Part shown: piece by piece, positions 18,670 to 29,846 of the stretch
Numbering within the stretch: the stretch's first letter is position 1
Layout: each line of letters starts with the position of its first letter
Source of the DNA: an uncultured Aquimarina sp.
GTDB taxonomy: Bacteria; Bacteroidota; Bacteroidia; Flavobacteriales; Flavobacteriaceae
Reading direction: 5' to 3'
DNA length: 54,647 nt
Assembly (NCBI GenBank): GCA_947489195.1
Contig: CANLCT010000030.1
Coordinates: 1 to 54,647, forward strand
Position numbers and translations under genes: made by a program
Notes under the pieces: generated by a model
What the model was told of the DNA's origin: nothing
The model's input: only the letters and a program-made list of their open reading frames with translations
Databases searched by the model: none

Positions 18670-19359
18670 CTAGAAATTAGGTCTTAGGTTATTTTTGTCG
18701 TAAAATTTATCTAAAATTTCAATGACTTGGTTGGGAGTATCTACTAAATGAACTAAATCTAAGTCTTGCGGACTTATGTTACCAAATTTTTCCAACAATG
18801 TAGTTTTAACCCATTCGAAAAGGCCTCCCCAAAATTCAGTACCTACTAAAATTATAGGGAAATTATCAACTTTATTTGTTTGAATAAGTGTTATGGCTTC
18901 AAAAAGTTCATCAAGTGTACCAAACCCACCAGGCATAACCACAAATCCCTGCGAATATTTTACAAACATTACTTTTCGCACAAAAAAATAGTCAAAATTT
19001 AAATTTTTATCTCGATCAACATACGGATTGTCAAACTGCTCAAAAGGTAAATCAATATTTAAACCAACCGAAGTTCCTCCAGCTTCAAAAGCCCCTTTGT
19101 TAGCGGCTTCCATAATTCCAGGACCTCCACCAGTAATTACTCCGTAACCATGTTTTACAATTTCTGCGGCAACATCGGTTGCTAATTGGTAAAAAGGATG
19201 ATCTTGTTTAGTTCGGGCAGATCCATATATGGAAACACATGGCCCGATTTCGCTCATTTTTTCAAATCCATTTACAAATTCTCCCATGATTTTAAAAATA
19301 GCCCATGAGTCATTTGTTTTTATTTCATTCCAGCGCTTGTAGTGTTGTTCGTTTCTCAA
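18670..19359 (-). CDS. LOG-family (TIGR00730) Rossmann-fold protein
   Basis: A 229-residue protein with the two LOG/lysine-decarboxylase-like motifs: GGGPGIMEAANKGAFEAGG and PGGFGTLDELFEAITLIQT. The family includes cytokinin riboside 5'-monophosphate phosphoribohydrolases, which release the base from a nucleoside monophosphate. In bacteria without cytokinins the natural substrate is usually unknown, often AMP-like. Soluble and cytoplasmic. It lies between uvrA and the peptidase-like gene on the same strand. Confidence 0.93.
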   Translation of the reverse strand: MRNEQHYKRWNEIKTNDSWAIFKIMGEFVNGFEKMSEIGPCVSIYGSARTKQDHPFYQLATDVAAEIVKHGYGVITGGGPGIMEAANKGAFEAGGTSVGLNIDLPFEQFDNPYVDRDKNLNFDYFFVRKVMFVKYSQGFVVMPGGFGTLDELFEAITLIQTNKVDNFPIILVGTEFWGGLFEWVKTTLLEKFGNISPQDLDLVHLVDTPNQVIEILDKFYDKNNLRPNF

Positions 19360-19421
19360 TTTAAATGATTTAAGTTTTTGACAATGTTAATAACGTAAGT
19401 AATGTGAATTATGTTACACTT

Positions 19422-22262
19422 TTATAACAATTCTTTTTTTAAGAATTTAGCAGTATGACTTTTTTTAACTTTGCATATAGCTTCGGGGGTACCTTTAGCA
19501 ATAATTGATCCTCCTCCTTTACCACCTTCGGGGCCTACATCAATAATATAATCGGCTAATTTAATTACATCCATATTATGTTCAATAATTAGTACAGTGT
19601 TTCCTCTGTCTACTAAATTATTCAGTACTTCCATTAGTACACGTACATCTTCAAAGTGTAAGCCGGTTGTAGGTTCATCTAATATGTAAAAGGTGTTTCC
19701 AGTATCTCTTTTAGATAGTTCAGAAGCCAATTTAATACGTTGCGCCTCACCACCCGATAGTGTTGTAGACTGTTGACCTAAAGTGATATAACCTAAACCT
19801 ACATCTTTAATGGTTTTTAATTTTCTGTATATTTTAGGAATAGGTTCAAAAAAATCAACAGCTTCGTTAATAGTCATATTTAATACATCGGAAATTGATT
19901 TTCCTTTATATCTAATCTCAAGTGTTTCTCTGTTAAATCTTTTTCCTTGACAAGTTTCACATTCGACATATACGTCAGGTAAAAAATTCATTTCAATAAC
20001 ACGTAATCCACCACCGCCACAAGTTTCACAGCGGCCTCCTTTTACATTAAAACTAAAACGTCCAGGTTTATAACCACGAATCATAGCTTCTGGTGTCATT
20101 GCAAAAAGGCTTCTAATTTCAGAAAAAACACCAGTATATGTAGCAGGATTAGATCTTGGTGTACGTCCAATTGGGGATTGATTAATATCAATTACTTTAT
20201 CTAAATTATCTAAACCTTCTATTTTTTTATAAGGCATCGGTTCCATTTTTCCATTAAAATAATAGTTGTTTAAAATGGGATACAGTGTTTCATTAATCAG
20301 CGTTGATTTTCCACTCCCAGAAACACCAGTAACAACAATCATTTGTCCAAGCGGCAATTCAATAGATACATTTTTTAAGTTATTTCCAGTAGCACCAGTC
20401 AATTTTAAGGTTTTTTTATTTCCATCTCTTCGTTCCTTAGGGATAGCAATTTCTTTTTTTCCACTAAGGTAATCTGCTGTTAGGGTATTGTATTTATTTA
20501 ATTCTTTTGGATGCCCTTCACTTATAATCTCCCCTCCAAAGCGACCGGCTTTTGGTCCAATATCTATAACATGATCGGCTTGTTCAATCATATCTTTATC
20601 ATGCTCAACCACAATAATAGAATTTCCAATATTGCGTAGTTGAATTAAAGATTGAATTAATTTTTCATTATCACGTTGGTGTAAGCCAATACTAGGCTCA
20701 TCTAAAATATAAAGTACACCAACTAATTGAGAACCTATTTGGGTTGCTAAACGGATACGCTGTGCCTCGCCACCAGATAGTGATTTGCTACTACGATTAA
20801 GCGATAAATAGGTTAAGCCTACATCGACTAAAAATTGTATGCGAGTCGAAATTTCTTTTATGATTTCGTTAGCAATTTGCTGTTGCTTTTTAGTTATATG
20901 TTTTGGAAGCTCATCAAACCATTTTTTTAGTTCAACAATATCCATATGTGCCAATTCGGCAATATTTTTTTGATTTAGTTTAAAGTTTAAAGATTCTTTT
21001 TGTAGTCTGGAACCATTACAGATACTACAATTAACGTGATCCATATATTCTTTAGCCCACCTTTTTAATGAGGTGGAATCACTATTATCATAAGTGCTTT
21101 GAACAAAATTTGCGATACCTTCAAAATCAATATTATAATTTCGTTTTACGCCGAGTTCTTTACTATTTATTGTAAATTTTTCTTTCCCTCCATGTAAAAT
21201 AATATCTAAAGCCTCTTTTGGAATTTTATTAATAGGATCAATTAATGCAAAATTAAATCGCATAGCTATCAATTCCAGTTGTTTAAAAATCCAGTTGTTT
21301 TTTTGTGGTCCTTGAGGCGCTAATCCACCATTTTTTATTGAAATAGATGAATCTGGAATAATTTTTTCTAAGTTTACTTCATACAAACTACCAATTCCAT
21401 TACAATTTGCGCATGCTCCTTTAGGGGAATTAAAAGAAAAATTATTAGGCTCTGGATTTGGATATGAAATTCCAGACGAGGGACACATTAAATTACGGCT
21501 AAAAAAACGTCCTTTTTGGCTTTCATGTTCTACTACCATCAATATATCATTACCATGATACATGGCAGTTTTTATACTTTCGGCAAGTCTTTTTTGTGTA
21601 TCTTCTTCTGTAGAAACTTGTAATCGATCAACAACAATCTCAATATCATGTGTTTTGTATCGATCAAGCTTCATGCCTTTAACAATATCAATAATTTCAC
21701 CATCGGCACGCACTTTTACAAAGCCTTGTTTGGCAATTTGCTCAAATAATTCACGGTAATGTCCTTTACGTGAACGCACCACTGGGGCAACAATATTGAT
21801 ACGCTTTCCGTTAAACTTTTCTGTAATTAATTTCTGTATTTGTTCATCAGAATAGCTAACCATTTTTTCACCAGTTTCATAACTAAAAGCATCACTGGCT
21901 CGGGCAAATAATAAACGTAAAAAATCATAAATTTCAGTAATCGTTCCCACAGTACTACGAGGACTTTTACTGGTTGTTTTTTGTTCAATGGCTATCACAG
22001 GCGAAAGGCCATCAATTTTATCTACATCAGGACGTTCTAATCCACCTAAAAATTGACGCGCATAGGCAGAAAATGTTTCAATATAACGTCGTTGACCTTC
22101 GGCGTAAATGGTATCAAAAGCTAATGATGATTTTCCAGAACCAGATAAACCCGTAATAACAACTAGTTTATCTCTTGGAATTACAACATCGATATTTTTT
22201 AAGTTATGTACACGTGCTCCTTGTACGTGAATGGTATTTTCTGTGTATTCGCTTGTATTCAT
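19422..22262 (-). CDS. uvrA: Excinuclease ABC subunit A
   Basis: A 946-residue protein of normal UvrA length. Two ABC ATPase modules are visible: the first Walker [10 protein letters not shown] (38-46), the second GVSGSGKST, and signatures [12 protein letters not shown] and [12 protein letters not shown]. Zinc modules show as CANCNGIG with CSICNGSR, and CETCGGGG with CETCQGKR. It is the damage-recognition dimer of nucleotide excision repair and loads UvrB. uvrB and uvrC are not in the window. A Tudor-like gene is transcribed divergently, 231 bp away. Confidence 0.98.
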   Translation of the reverse strand: MNTSEYTENTIHVQGARVHNLKNIDVVIPRDKLVVITGLSGSGKSSLAFDTIYAEGQRRYIETFSAYARQFLGGLERPDVDKIDGLSPVIAIEQKTTSKSPRSTVGTITEIYDFLRLLFARASDAFSYETGEKMVSYSDEQIQKLITEKFNGKRINIVAPVVRSRKGHYRELFEQIAKQGFVKVRADGEIIDIVKGMKLDRYKTHDIEIVVDRLQVSTEEDTQKRLAESIKTAMYHGNDILMVVEHESQKGRFFSRNLMCPSSGISYPNPEPNNFSFNSPKGACANCNGIGSLYEVNLEKIIPDSSISIKNGGLAPQGPQKNNWIFKQLELIAMRFNFALIDPINKIPKEALDIILHGGKEKFTINSKELGVKRNYNIDFEGIANFVQSTYDNSDSTSLKRWAKEYMDHVNCSICNGSRLQKESLNFKLNQKNIAELAHMDIVELKKWFDELPKHITKKQQQIANEIIKEISTRIQFLVDVGLTYLSLNRSSKSLSGGEAQRIRLATQIGSQLVGVLYILDEPSIGLHQRDNEKLIQSLIQLRNIGNSIIVVEHDKDMIEQADHVIDIGPKAGRFGGEIISEGHPKELNKYNTLTADYLSGKKEIAIPKERRDGNKKTLKLTGATGNNLKNVSIELPLGQMIVVTGVSGSGKSTLINETLYPILNNYYFNGKMEPMPYKKIEGLDNLDKVIDINQSPIGRTPRSNPATYTGVFSEIRSLFAMTPEAMIRGYKPGRFSFNVKGGRCETCGGGGLRVIEMNFLPDVYVECETCQGKRFNRETLEIRYKGKSISDVLNMTINEAVDFFEPIPKIYRKLKTIKDVGLGYITLGQQSTTLSGGEAQRIKLASELSKRDTGNTFYILDEPTTGLHFEDVRVLMEVLNNLVDRGNTVLIIEHNMDVIKLADYIIDVGPEGGKGGGSIIAKGTPEAICKVKKSHTAKFLKKELL

Positions 22263-22493
22263 AATCGTGCTAAAGGTAGCTAATTCGAGTTGTAATTTGC
22301 AATAACTATTGTGAATGCAGTCTTAAAAATATATAATTAATAAAAAGAGTTAATTAACAGGCGTTAAATATAGACTGCTAATTGTTGTTTGTCAAGCTCG
22401 ATTACTCATTATTAAAATGATCTTTAAAAAAATAATTGTATGCATTATAAAATTGTAGTAAACTTATAGTTAGAATTTTAATAGAAATAATAT

Positions 22494-23018
22494 ATGATTT
22501 TAGGAATAGGTTCACGTATTAAACATGAAAAATACGGAGTGGGTGTAGTTACTAATGTTTCGGCAAAATACTATTGGGTAACTTTTATTGATAATGGATT
22601 AGAAACAATAGAAGTAGATGATGACTTTGAAGTTATTGATACCGTTGAAGGAGAGGTTGATACGGTTAGTTTTTATGAAGTTGAAGATATATTTAAGAAG
22701 TTGTTACATAAATACAGTGACATTTCGGAAATTGTTCCCATTGCCGATAAATGGAAAGGGGGTACTATTGAATTACAACCAAAGGATAGTAGTTTAACCT
22801 CTAAAGAAATTCCGATTGATACTTTTTTTCATAAAATAGTTATGGTACGTGATCGCATTAGAGTAATGGAACAAAAAATAAATAGTTCAAAAGTATTAGA
22901 AGAGCAAGATAAAATTGATTTACAGCAATATATAAGCCGTATTTATGGAAGTTTAACTACTTTTAATGTGTTATTTAAAAATAGCGACCAAAATTTTAAA
23001 GGTACGGGAGGTAAATAA
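22494..23018 (+). CDS. Conserved protein with N-terminal Tudor/CarD-like barrel
   Basis: A 174-residue soluble protein with no signal or membrane segment. Residues 1-45 (GIGSRIKHEKYGVGVVTNV, then YYWVTFIDNGLETIEVDDD) resemble the small beta-barrel at the C-terminus of UvrD/PcrA helicases and other RNA-polymerase-binding Tudor/CarD-type folds. The rest is charged and helical (about 60-165). It faces uvrA divergently and ends in a strong terminator shared with the LytTR gene. A link to transcription or repair is inference from fold resemblance and position; no family function is known to me. Confidence 0.7.
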   Translation: MILGIGSRIKHEKYGVGVVTNVSAKYYWVTFIDNGLETIEVDDDFEVIDTVEGEVDTVSFYEVEDIFKKLLHKYSDISEIVPIADKWKGGTIELQPKDSSLTSKEIPIDTFFHKIVMVRDRIRVMEQKINSSKVLEEQDKIDLQQYISRIYGSLTTFNVLFKNSDQNFKGTGGK

Positions 23019-23034
23019 TAAAAAGTACTAAAGT

Positions 23035-23079
23035 TTTCTCAAAATATACTTTTTAGCAATGAAAGTATATTTTGAGAAA
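23035..23079. terminator. Long bidirectional terminator hairpin
   Basis: An 18-bp perfect stem with 9 unpaired bases in the loop: CTCAAAATATACTTT (23038-23052) pairs with AAAGTATATTTTGAG (23062-23076), extended by TTT/AAA. It lies between the convergent genes ending at 23018 and 23101. Confidence 0.8.
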
Positions 23080-23100
23080 TTTATGTTTTTATGTACCTAT

Positions 23101-23871
23101 TTAAATGGTAGGGAATAATTTAAATACGTTTTCTTTATAAGATTTACTAATAGGTATTTTTATTTTTTTTACAAAAAGTATATTTCCTTCGTATCCATCA
23201 ATACAATTTATGTTTACAATATAGCTTCGGTGTGTACGTAAAAATAGTTCTTTAGGAAGCTGTTCTTCTATTTTTTTCATTACTATTGAATAGATGAATT
23301 TTTCATTAGTAGTAAATAAAGTAGAGTAATTATTGTCGGCTTGTATATATAAAATATCTGCTAAAGAGACCCGCTTAAACTGATGATTTTTCTTTAAAAA
23401 TAAACAATCTTTTATTTGTAGCACTTGGTTATCTGAAGCTTCAAATTTTTGCTCTTTTAATAATTCTTTTTGAGGTGTTTTTTTTGAAAAATTCATTAAA
23501 GCCAATTCAATAGCTATTTGAACCTGCCTATCATTAAAAGGTTTTAGCATATAGGCATAGGGTTGTACTTTTTTAGCTCTATCTACAATATCTTTATCGG
23601 CATTTGATGATAAGAATATGAATGGAATATTAAATTTTTCCTTAACTATTTTAGCTAATTCTATTCCATCTCTTTCTCCTTTAATCATAATATCCATGAG
23701 TAGAATATCAATATTAGGATTTTCATCAATTAACTCTAAAGCACTATTAGCAGTCATGGCAAAGCCAACAACTTCATAGTTCATATCAGTTAGTCTTTGA
23801 ATAATATCTTGAGCTAGTAGTACTTCATCTTCAACAACTAAAACTTTAATTTTGGATGTGTTGTCATTCAT
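23101..23871 (-). CDS. LytTR-family two-component response regulator
   Basis: A 256-residue protein. The receiver domain (about 7-125) has the acidic pair E14/D15, phosphoacceptor D60 in LLMDIMI, the conserved Ser in FLSSNAD and the Lys in YMLKPFND. A linker leads to a LytTR DNA-binding domain (about 155-250; YIQADNNYSTLFTTN, FLRTHRSYIVN, PISKSYKENVF). LytTR proteins bind short direct repeats and are driven by histidine kinases. No kinase gene is adjacent; the nearest is 2.8 kb away on the other strand, beyond topB, and is of a type more often paired with LuxR-type regulators. Confidence 0.93.
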   Translation of the reverse strand: MNDNTSKIKVLVVEDEVLLAQDIIQRLTDMNYEVVGFAMTANSALELIDENPNIDILLMDIMIKGERDGIELAKIVKEKFNIPFIFLSSNADKDIVDRAKKVQPYAYMLKPFNDRQVQIAIELALMNFSKKTPQKELLKEQKFEASDNQVLQIKDCLFLKKNHQFKRVSLADILYIQADNNYSTLFTTNEKFIYSIVMKKIEEQLPKELFLRTHRSYIVNINCIDGYEGNILFVKKIKIPISKSYKENVFKLFPTI

Positions 23872-24168
23872 GTTAGTGGGGGAGGTTTGGTTGATATGTG
23901 TTGATGTAAATAGTATTGTTATTACTGTTTTATTTTAAAATTTCCATAGAAATTATTTATACAAGTTAATAGAATTATTACGAATAAAAAACAGGGACAA
24001 TCTAATCCATTAAAAATTGCTATTTTGCCATGCTGGAATTATACCATATTTTTTTATTTACGAATTAACTAATTTGAATTCATATTTACTAGTTGTTGAG
24101 CAAAAAAAGCGAATACTTGATTAATGTTTATTTAATAAGTAAAATATGGTATTGATAATTGAAGAATT

Positions 24169-26427
24169 GTGAAAGTTTGTATTGCAGAAAAGCCTAGTGT
24201 AGCCAGAGAAATTGCGGCTGTTTTAGGTGCAAATATTAAGAATGATGGTTATTATGAAGGTAACGGATATGCTGTTACTTATACTTTTGGGCATTTATGT
24301 ACGCTGTTTGAACCCAATGATTATAAACCTCATTGGAAAAGTTGGGATTTAAATAATCTACCTATGTTACCCGAAAAGTTTATGACTAAAGTGGTGGACA
24401 ATGAAGGCATAAAAAAACAATTTAATATTGTAAAAAGATTGTTTGATAAAGCTGATGTAATTATAAACTGCGGGGATGCAGGTCAAGAAGGAGAATTGAT
24501 ACAACGTTGGGTAATCAATCAAGCCAATTATAAAGGAGACGTTAAACGATTATGGATTTCATCATTAACAACAGAGGCAATTAAAGAGGGGTTTCAAAAT
24601 TTAAAATCTGCAGCAGATTATGATAATTTATATTATGCCGGTTTTTCAAGAGCTATTGGCGACTGGCTTTTAGGTATGAATGCAACACGTTTGTATACCT
24701 TAAAGCATGGAGGTTATAAACAAGTATTGTCTGTAGGGCGCGTACAAACACCTACTTTAGCTATGTTAGTAAATCGCTTTAAAGAGGTCGAAAACTTTAA
24801 GCCTACAGCTTATTGGGAATTACAAACTAATTATAGAAATACACTTTTTAGTTATGAAGAAGGGCGTTTTTTTAAAAAGGAAGATGGTCAAGTTTTAGCA
24901 GATAAAGTACAAATGCATGATTTTGAAATAGTTTCTATTACTAAGAAAAAAGGAAATGAGTATGCCCCAAAATTATTTGATTTAACAGGTTTGCAAGTGT
25001 ATTGCAATACTAAATTTGGTTTTTCTGCCGATGAAACTTTAAAAATTGCTCAAAAATTATACGAACAAAAAGTAGTAACTTACCCTAGGGTAGATACTAC
25101 CTTTTTACCTAATGATATTTACCCAAAGGTATCGGGAATTTTAGAAAAATTAACCAAATATAGTGAGTTAATCCAGCCCCTTTTGGGTAAAAAAATTAAA
25201 AAATCAGCTCGTGTTTTTAATGATAAAAAGGTAACTGATCACCATGCAATTATTCCAACAGGTGTTCAAATGAATTTGCAATATAATCAGCAGCAGGTAT
25301 ATGATGTTATTACGAAACGTTTTATTGCTGTATTTTATGATGATTGTAAAGTGTCCAATACTAATGTTATTGGAAAAGTATTAGATGTTAATTTTAAAAC
25401 TTCAGGAAAAGAGATTTTAGAAAAAGGTTGGCGTGTTGTTTTTGAGGCTTCAAAAAGTAATAAAAAAATTAATACACCTGGAGATGAAGATTCTTCTAAA
25501 AAGAAAGCTAAAGAAGTAAAACTGCTACCTACTTTTGTAAAAGGTGAAAAAGGTCCGCATGAACCTACTTTTTTAGAAAAAGAAACAAAACCGCCTAATC
25601 AGTATACAGAGGCTTCACTTTTACGAGCCATGGAAACAGCAGGAAAGCAAGTGGATGATGATGAAATGCGAGAATTAATGAAGGAAAATGGTATTGGTAG
25701 ACCTTCCACTCGCGCCAATATTATTGAAACTTTATTTAGACGTAAATACATAGAGCGGCGTAAAAAACAAGTATTGCCAACAACTATTGGAGTGCAGTTG
25801 ATTGATACCATTCAAAATAAATTATTGAAATCTGCCGAACTTACAGGTTCCTGGGAAAAACAGTTGAAAGAAATTGAAAAAGGGAATTATAATGCGGCGA
25901 GTTTTATAAAAAACATGAAGCAAATGGTAGATCATTTGGTTTATGAGGTAAGAAGTGAAAAACAAAAAGCAAATATTTCATACGCCACTGTAGCTCCAAC
26001 AAAAAAACAAAAAGCACCTAAAAAAAATGAGGGTATTACTTTAGAAGATTGTCCAAAATGTAAACAAGGCAAATTATTAAAAGGAAAATCAGGTTTTGGA
26101 TGTAGTAACTACAAATCGGGTTGTCGTTTCGTATTACCTTTTATTTTTAATGAAAAAAAGATTTCAGAAAAACAATATATACGCTTACTTAAAAAAGGAT
26201 CGACAGTAAATTTAAAAGGCTTTAAAGTTGATGATAAAAAAACAGAAGGCTTACTCAGATTTGATACAGGTTTTGGTTTAGTCTTAGAAGAAAAAAAGAC
26301 GGATGTAGCTCAAGTAAATGATACTACATGTCCAAAATGTAAACAAGGTGTTATTATAAAAGGGCGTACAGCTTATGGTTGTAGTAACTATAAATCGGGT
26401 TGTGATTTTAGGAAATATTTTAAGTAA
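24169..26427 (+). CDS. topB: DNA topoisomerase III
   Basis: A 752-residue type IA topoisomerase. The Toprim domain starts at residue 1 (KVCIAEKPSVAREIAAVLG) with the acidic DAGQEGE (103-109). The catalytic Tyr is residue 305 (TYPRVDT). Two C-terminal zinc-ribbon copies of CPKCKQG...GCSNYKSGC contact single-stranded DNA. It relaxes and decatenates DNA through a 5'-phosphotyrosine link. The start is GTG at 24169, because the protein must begin just before KVCIAEKP and no ATG is available. The two zinc ribbons are near-identical, so they look like a recent internal duplication. Confidence 0.95.
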   Translation: MKVCIAEKPSVAREIAAVLGANIKNDGYYEGNGYAVTYTFGHLCTLFEPNDYKPHWKSWDLNNLPMLPEKFMTKVVDNEGIKKQFNIVKRLFDKADVIINCGDAGQEGELIQRWVINQANYKGDVKRLWISSLTTEAIKEGFQNLKSAADYDNLYYAGFSRAIGDWLLGMNATRLYTLKHGGYKQVLSVGRVQTPTLAMLVNRFKEVENFKPTAYWELQTNYRNTLFSYEEGRFFKKEDGQVLADKVQMHDFEIVSITKKKGNEYAPKLFDLTGLQVYCNTKFGFSADETLKIAQKLYEQKVVTYPRVDTTFLPNDIYPKVSGILEKLTKYSELIQPLLGKKIKKSARVFNDKKVTDHHAIIPTGVQMNLQYNQQQVYDVITKRFIAVFYDDCKVSNTNVIGKVLDVNFKTSGKEILEKGWRVVFEASKSNKKINTPGDEDSSKKKAKEVKLLPTFVKGEKGPHEPTFLEKETKPPNQYTEASLLRAMETAGKQVDDDEMRELMKENGIGRPSTRANIIETLFRRKYIERRKKQVLPTTIGVQLIDTIQNKLLKSAELTGSWEKQLKEIEKGNYNAASFIKNMKQMVDHLVYEVRSEKQKANISYATVAPTKKQKAPKKNEGITLEDCPKCKQGKLLKGKSGFGCSNYKSGCRFVLPFIFNEKKISEKQYIRLLKKGSTVNLKGFKVDDKKTEGLLRFDTGFGLVLEEKKTDVAQVNDTTCPKCKQGVIIKGRTAYGCSNYKSGCDFRKYFK

Positions 26428-26653
26428 AAGTTTATGAAATCAGCTTTTTACATATGTAATTTGAGTTTGAAAATTGACGAAAACAAAGTTAAAATAATAA
26501 CTTTTAGCTATTTATAATACCTAGATTAGGTGTATTTTCTTGTTTTAAACTAAAATTCCTACAAGCTAATTCTTTTAAAGGTTGTTATTTATGATAAGAT
26601 AAAATTACCTTAGCTCTAACTTATATCATATACCCATTTATAGAATTTAATAC

Positions 26654-28585
26654 ATGAGAGCTAGTTATAAAACTTTGCATTTATTTTTTTTGATTTTATA
26701 TCTTAGTAATAGTGCTTTTTCTCAAGAATTATTTGAAAAAAAGGATGTTACAACATTAATTATTGCCGAAAATGAAGAAAGGGAATCATTAAAAAAAGCG
26801 GTTAATCTATTTTATACAGAAAATGATAAAGAAGGCGCCTATAAATTGTCACATCAGCTTTTAAAAAAGCTTAAAACGGATGCGAGTAAATCAAGATTAA
26901 CTCACTTAATTTCATGTTATTTTTTAGAATTGAAAAGAGATTCAGATTCTGCATTATATTACTCTCAAAAAACATTAAGTTATACTAATTTTTCACACGA
27001 TTCCATAAAGCATAAACGAAACCTTTTGGCTAATATGAGTTTAGCGAATACTTTTTTGAGTAAAGGGTTGTATAAAAACGCTAAAAAAGTATCAATAGAA
27101 GGTCAAGAAAATGCAGGTAAATGGAATTTTGAAGAAGAACATGATCGATTTATTTTGTTTTTAGGAGATATTTATTCCTATGAAAAAAAACACGAAACTT
27201 CTATTGCATTATTTAAAAAAATAATAAATAGTAAAGATATAGATGTTGCTGTAGGTTCAATGATGTCATTAGGTCGTATTTATTATGATTTAAAAGATTA
27301 TAAAAAATCTAATTCATATTATTATCAAGCACTAAAGATTAATGAAAATCCCTATTATGATTTAGCACTTAATTTTTATATAGTTAAAAATCTAAAACAT
27401 ACAGGTAGAAAAAATGAAATGATTCCGCAACTTAAGGGAATCATTAAGCGAGGAGAGGAAATGGAAATATCTCACCTTGAAAATCAAGCCAAAAAAGAAT
27501 TGATCGATGAATATTTAGAGAGAAAGCAGTTTGATAAGGTCGAAATATTACTTTTAGATTTATTAGAAGATAGAAAGAGAGAAGGAAATTTGCTCGAAAT
27601 GTTGTTTTGTTATGATAAATTAAAAGAAAATGCTAAAGCAAGCGAAAAATATAAACAAGCTTTACGATTTTCTGAAAACTTTTTAGTCATACAAGATTCA
27701 ATTAATAAAGTCCAGAGAGCAAAAGAAATTAATGAGTTGGAAATAAAGTTTGAGACTCTACAAAAAGAAAAAGAAAATAATCAATTAAAAAAAGATAGAG
27801 AAAAGCAGATTTATATTAAAAACCTAATACTTTTAATTTCAATAATACTATTTATTTCAATTGTATTAATTGCTTTTGTTTATTCAAAAAAGTTAAAAAC
27901 TCAAAAAAAGTTTAATGAAATTTTAAAGCAAGTATCTGATGAAAAAATAAATTCATTAATGAAAGAACAGGAGTTAAAGCTAATAAAAGCCAAAATTGAA
28001 GGTCAAGATAGGGAGCGAAAAAAATTAGCACAAGGACTTCACGATTCGATTGGAAATGATATTGCTACAATTAAATTATTAATAGGTGAAATAAGAACTC
28101 CTAAAATTGAAAAAATTCAAAATCAAATGGATCGTACGTATAATAAAGTACGTGAAATTTCTCATAATACCATTCCTAAAGAAAATAGGCAAAACGATTA
28201 CATAGAAGTTTTAAAAGAGTACGTAAAAAACATTGACGAGGCAACGGATTTAAAAGTTAATTTCGAAACCTCTGAAGAAGAAGCGTTTAATCAAATAGAT
28301 GTTTCTGTTCAAAATGAAATTTTTATAATATTGCAAGAACTGATAACTAATACTTTAAAGCATGCTAATGCAAAATGTATAGATATTAGATTTGAGTATA
28401 TTTTGGATAGTTTACATATAACTTATGAAGATGATGGGAAAGGTTTTTCTGTAGAATCACTAAAAGAAAATGACGGAATTGGTGTGAAAAACATAAAAAG
28501 TAGAGTGAATCAATTATCGGGTTCACTTATTATTGACTCACACCCCAAAAGAGGAACCTTATTTAAAATAGAAATAAAAAAATAA
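26654..28585 (+). CDS. TPR-containing sensor histidine kinase (HisKA_3)
   Basis: A 643-residue protein with a signal peptide (about 1-24). A periplasmic region of tetratricopeptide-like helices follows (about 50-350, e.g. YDLKDYKKSNSYYYQALKI), then a coiled coil and one membrane helix (about 390-415). The HisKA_3 dimerisation segment is DRERKKLAQGLHDSIGND with phospho-acceptor His463. An HATPase_c domain has ELITNTLKHA, DDGKGF and GIGVKNIKSRV. It should autophosphorylate in response to a periplasmic ligand or partner and signal to a LuxR- or LytTR-type regulator. No regulator is adjacent downstream; a glycosyltransferase follows after 69 bp. Confidence 0.92.
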   Translation: MRASYKTLHLFFLILYLSNSAFSQELFEKKDVTTLIIAENEERESLKKAVNLFYTENDKEGAYKLSHQLLKKLKTDASKSRLTHLISCYFLELKRDSDSALYYSQKTLSYTNFSHDSIKHKRNLLANMSLANTFLSKGLYKNAKKVSIEGQENAGKWNFEEEHDRFILFLGDIYSYEKKHETSIALFKKIINSKDIDVAVGSMMSLGRIYYDLKDYKKSNSYYYQALKINENPYYDLALNFYIVKNLKHTGRKNEMIPQLKGIIKRGEEMEISHLENQAKKELIDEYLERKQFDKVEILLLDLLEDRKREGNLLEMLFCYDKLKENAKASEKYKQALRFSENFLVIQDSINKVQRAKEINELEIKFETLQKEKENNQLKKDREKQIYIKNLILLISIILFISIVLIAFVYSKKLKTQKKFNEILKQVSDEKINSLMKEQELKLIKAKIEGQDRERKKLAQGLHDSIGNDIATIKLLIGEIRTPKIEKIQNQMDRTYNKVREISHNTIPKENRQNDYIEVLKEYVKNIDEATDLKVNFETSEEEAFNQIDVSVQNEIFIILQELITNTLKHANAKCIDIRFEYILDSLHITYEDDGKGFSVESLKENDGIGVKNIKSRVNQLSGSLIIDSHPKRGTLFKIEIKK

Positions 28586-28654
28586 ACATTAAAATTAAAA
28601 AGTGAAAGCATTTAGACTAATAGTTATATTTACTTCAAAATTAACAGTATTATA

Positions 28655-29818
28655 ATGACAAAGATAATTAGAATAACTACAGTACCTGTATCATTAGGAG
28701 GCTTACTAAAAGGGCAGTTAAAATTTATGTCTAATTATTATGAAATTATAGGAATATCAAGTGAGGGAAGTACCACAATAAACAGTGGAATTCATGATGT
28801 TGCCAAAGAGGAAGGTATTCGAGTAATACCCGTTGAAATGACTCGAAAAATTACACCATTTAAAGATTTACGAGCTGTTTATGAGCTATATAAAGTTTTT
28901 AAAAAAGAAAAACCAATTATAGTACATAGTCATACCCCAAAAGCAGGAACATTATCCATGTTAGCGGCAAAGTTAGCGGGTGTGCCTAACAGGTTACATA
29001 CTATTGCGGGTTTACCTCTTTTAGTTGTGACTGGGCCCAAACGAAAATTACTTGATTTTGTTGAAAAGTTAACCTATTCATGTGCTACTAAAATTTATCC
29101 AAATTCATATGGCTTAAAGGATATTATTGTAGCAAATAAGTATACTACAATAAGTAAATTGAAAGTAATAGCAAAAGGAAGTTCTAATGGTATTGACACT
29201 TCTCATTTTGATCCTACTTTATATGCGGAGACAGATAAAGTATCGCTAAGGAAAGAATTGTCTATAGAGTTGTCTGATATTGTTTTTCTATTTGTGGGAA
29301 GGTTGGTAAAAGACAAAGGAATTAATGAATTAATAACAGCTTTTAAAAAAATAAATAAAGCATATGACCACGCTAAATTAGTGTTAGTCGGTACCTATGA
29401 AAAAGATTTAGATCCTTTAGATCCAGAAACAGAAAAAGAAATTAATTTGAATTCTAATATTATTTCTGTCGGGTGGCAGAGCGATGTAAGGCCTTTTTTT
29501 TCAATTGCAGATGTGTTAACTTTTCCTAGTTATCGCGAAGGTTTTCCAAATGTAGTAATGCAAGCAGGAGCAATGAGTTTACCTAGTATTGTTACTGATA
29601 TAAATGGATGTAACGAAATTGTTAGCGAGGGTATTAATGGATTGATCATTCCTGTAAAAAATACAGAAGCGTTACATAATGCTATGAAAAAAATACTAAC
29701 AGAAGCTAAATTAAAAGAGCGCTTAGGTAATAAATCAAGAGAAGTAATAGTTAATAGGTATGAAAGAACATATGTTTGGGAACAATTACTGAAAGAATAT
29801 AAAGAACTAATTAATTAG
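28655..29818 (+). CDS. Glycosyltransferase family 4
   Basis: A 387-residue GT-B enzyme. The N-terminal domain contains VHSHTPKAGTLSMLAAKLAG, typical of GT4 enzymes of capsule and O-antigen pathways. The donor domain contains FLFVGRLVKDKGINEL and the E-x7-E region SYREGFPNVVMQAGA. It is the first gene of a four-gene surface-glycan cassette, with 28 bp to the next start. It probably adds a sugar to a lipid-linked intermediate. Donor and acceptor are unknown. Confidence 0.9.
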   Translation: MTKIIRITTVPVSLGGLLKGQLKFMSNYYEIIGISSEGSTTINSGIHDVAKEEGIRVIPVEMTRKITPFKDLRAVYELYKVFKKEKPIIVHSHTPKAGTLSMLAAKLAGVPNRLHTIAGLPLLVVTGPKRKLLDFVEKLTYSCATKIYPNSYGLKDIIVANKYTTISKLKVIAKGSSNGIDTSHFDPTLYAETDKVSLRKELSIELSDIVFLFVGRLVKDKGINELITAFKKINKAYDHAKLVLVGTYEKDLDPLDPETEKEINLNSNIISVGWQSDVRPFFSIADVLTFPSYREGFPNVVMQAGAMSLPSIVTDINGCNEIVSEGINGLIIPVKNTEALHNAMKKILTEAKLKERLGNKSREVIVNRYERTYVWEQLLKEYKELIN

Positions 29819-29846
29819 TTTTTAAACGGCTTGTTTTAATTTGATC

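Noticed and set aside
24169..26427. Possible missing start for topoisomerase III
   Set aside because: No ATG lies at the expected position, but the GTG at 24169 gives the exact family N-terminus, so the gene is complete.
23101..28585. LytTR regulator and TPR histidine kinase as a cognate pair
   Set aside because: They are on opposite strands with topB between them, and HisKA_3 kinases more often pair with LuxR-type regulators. Proximity alone is not enough.
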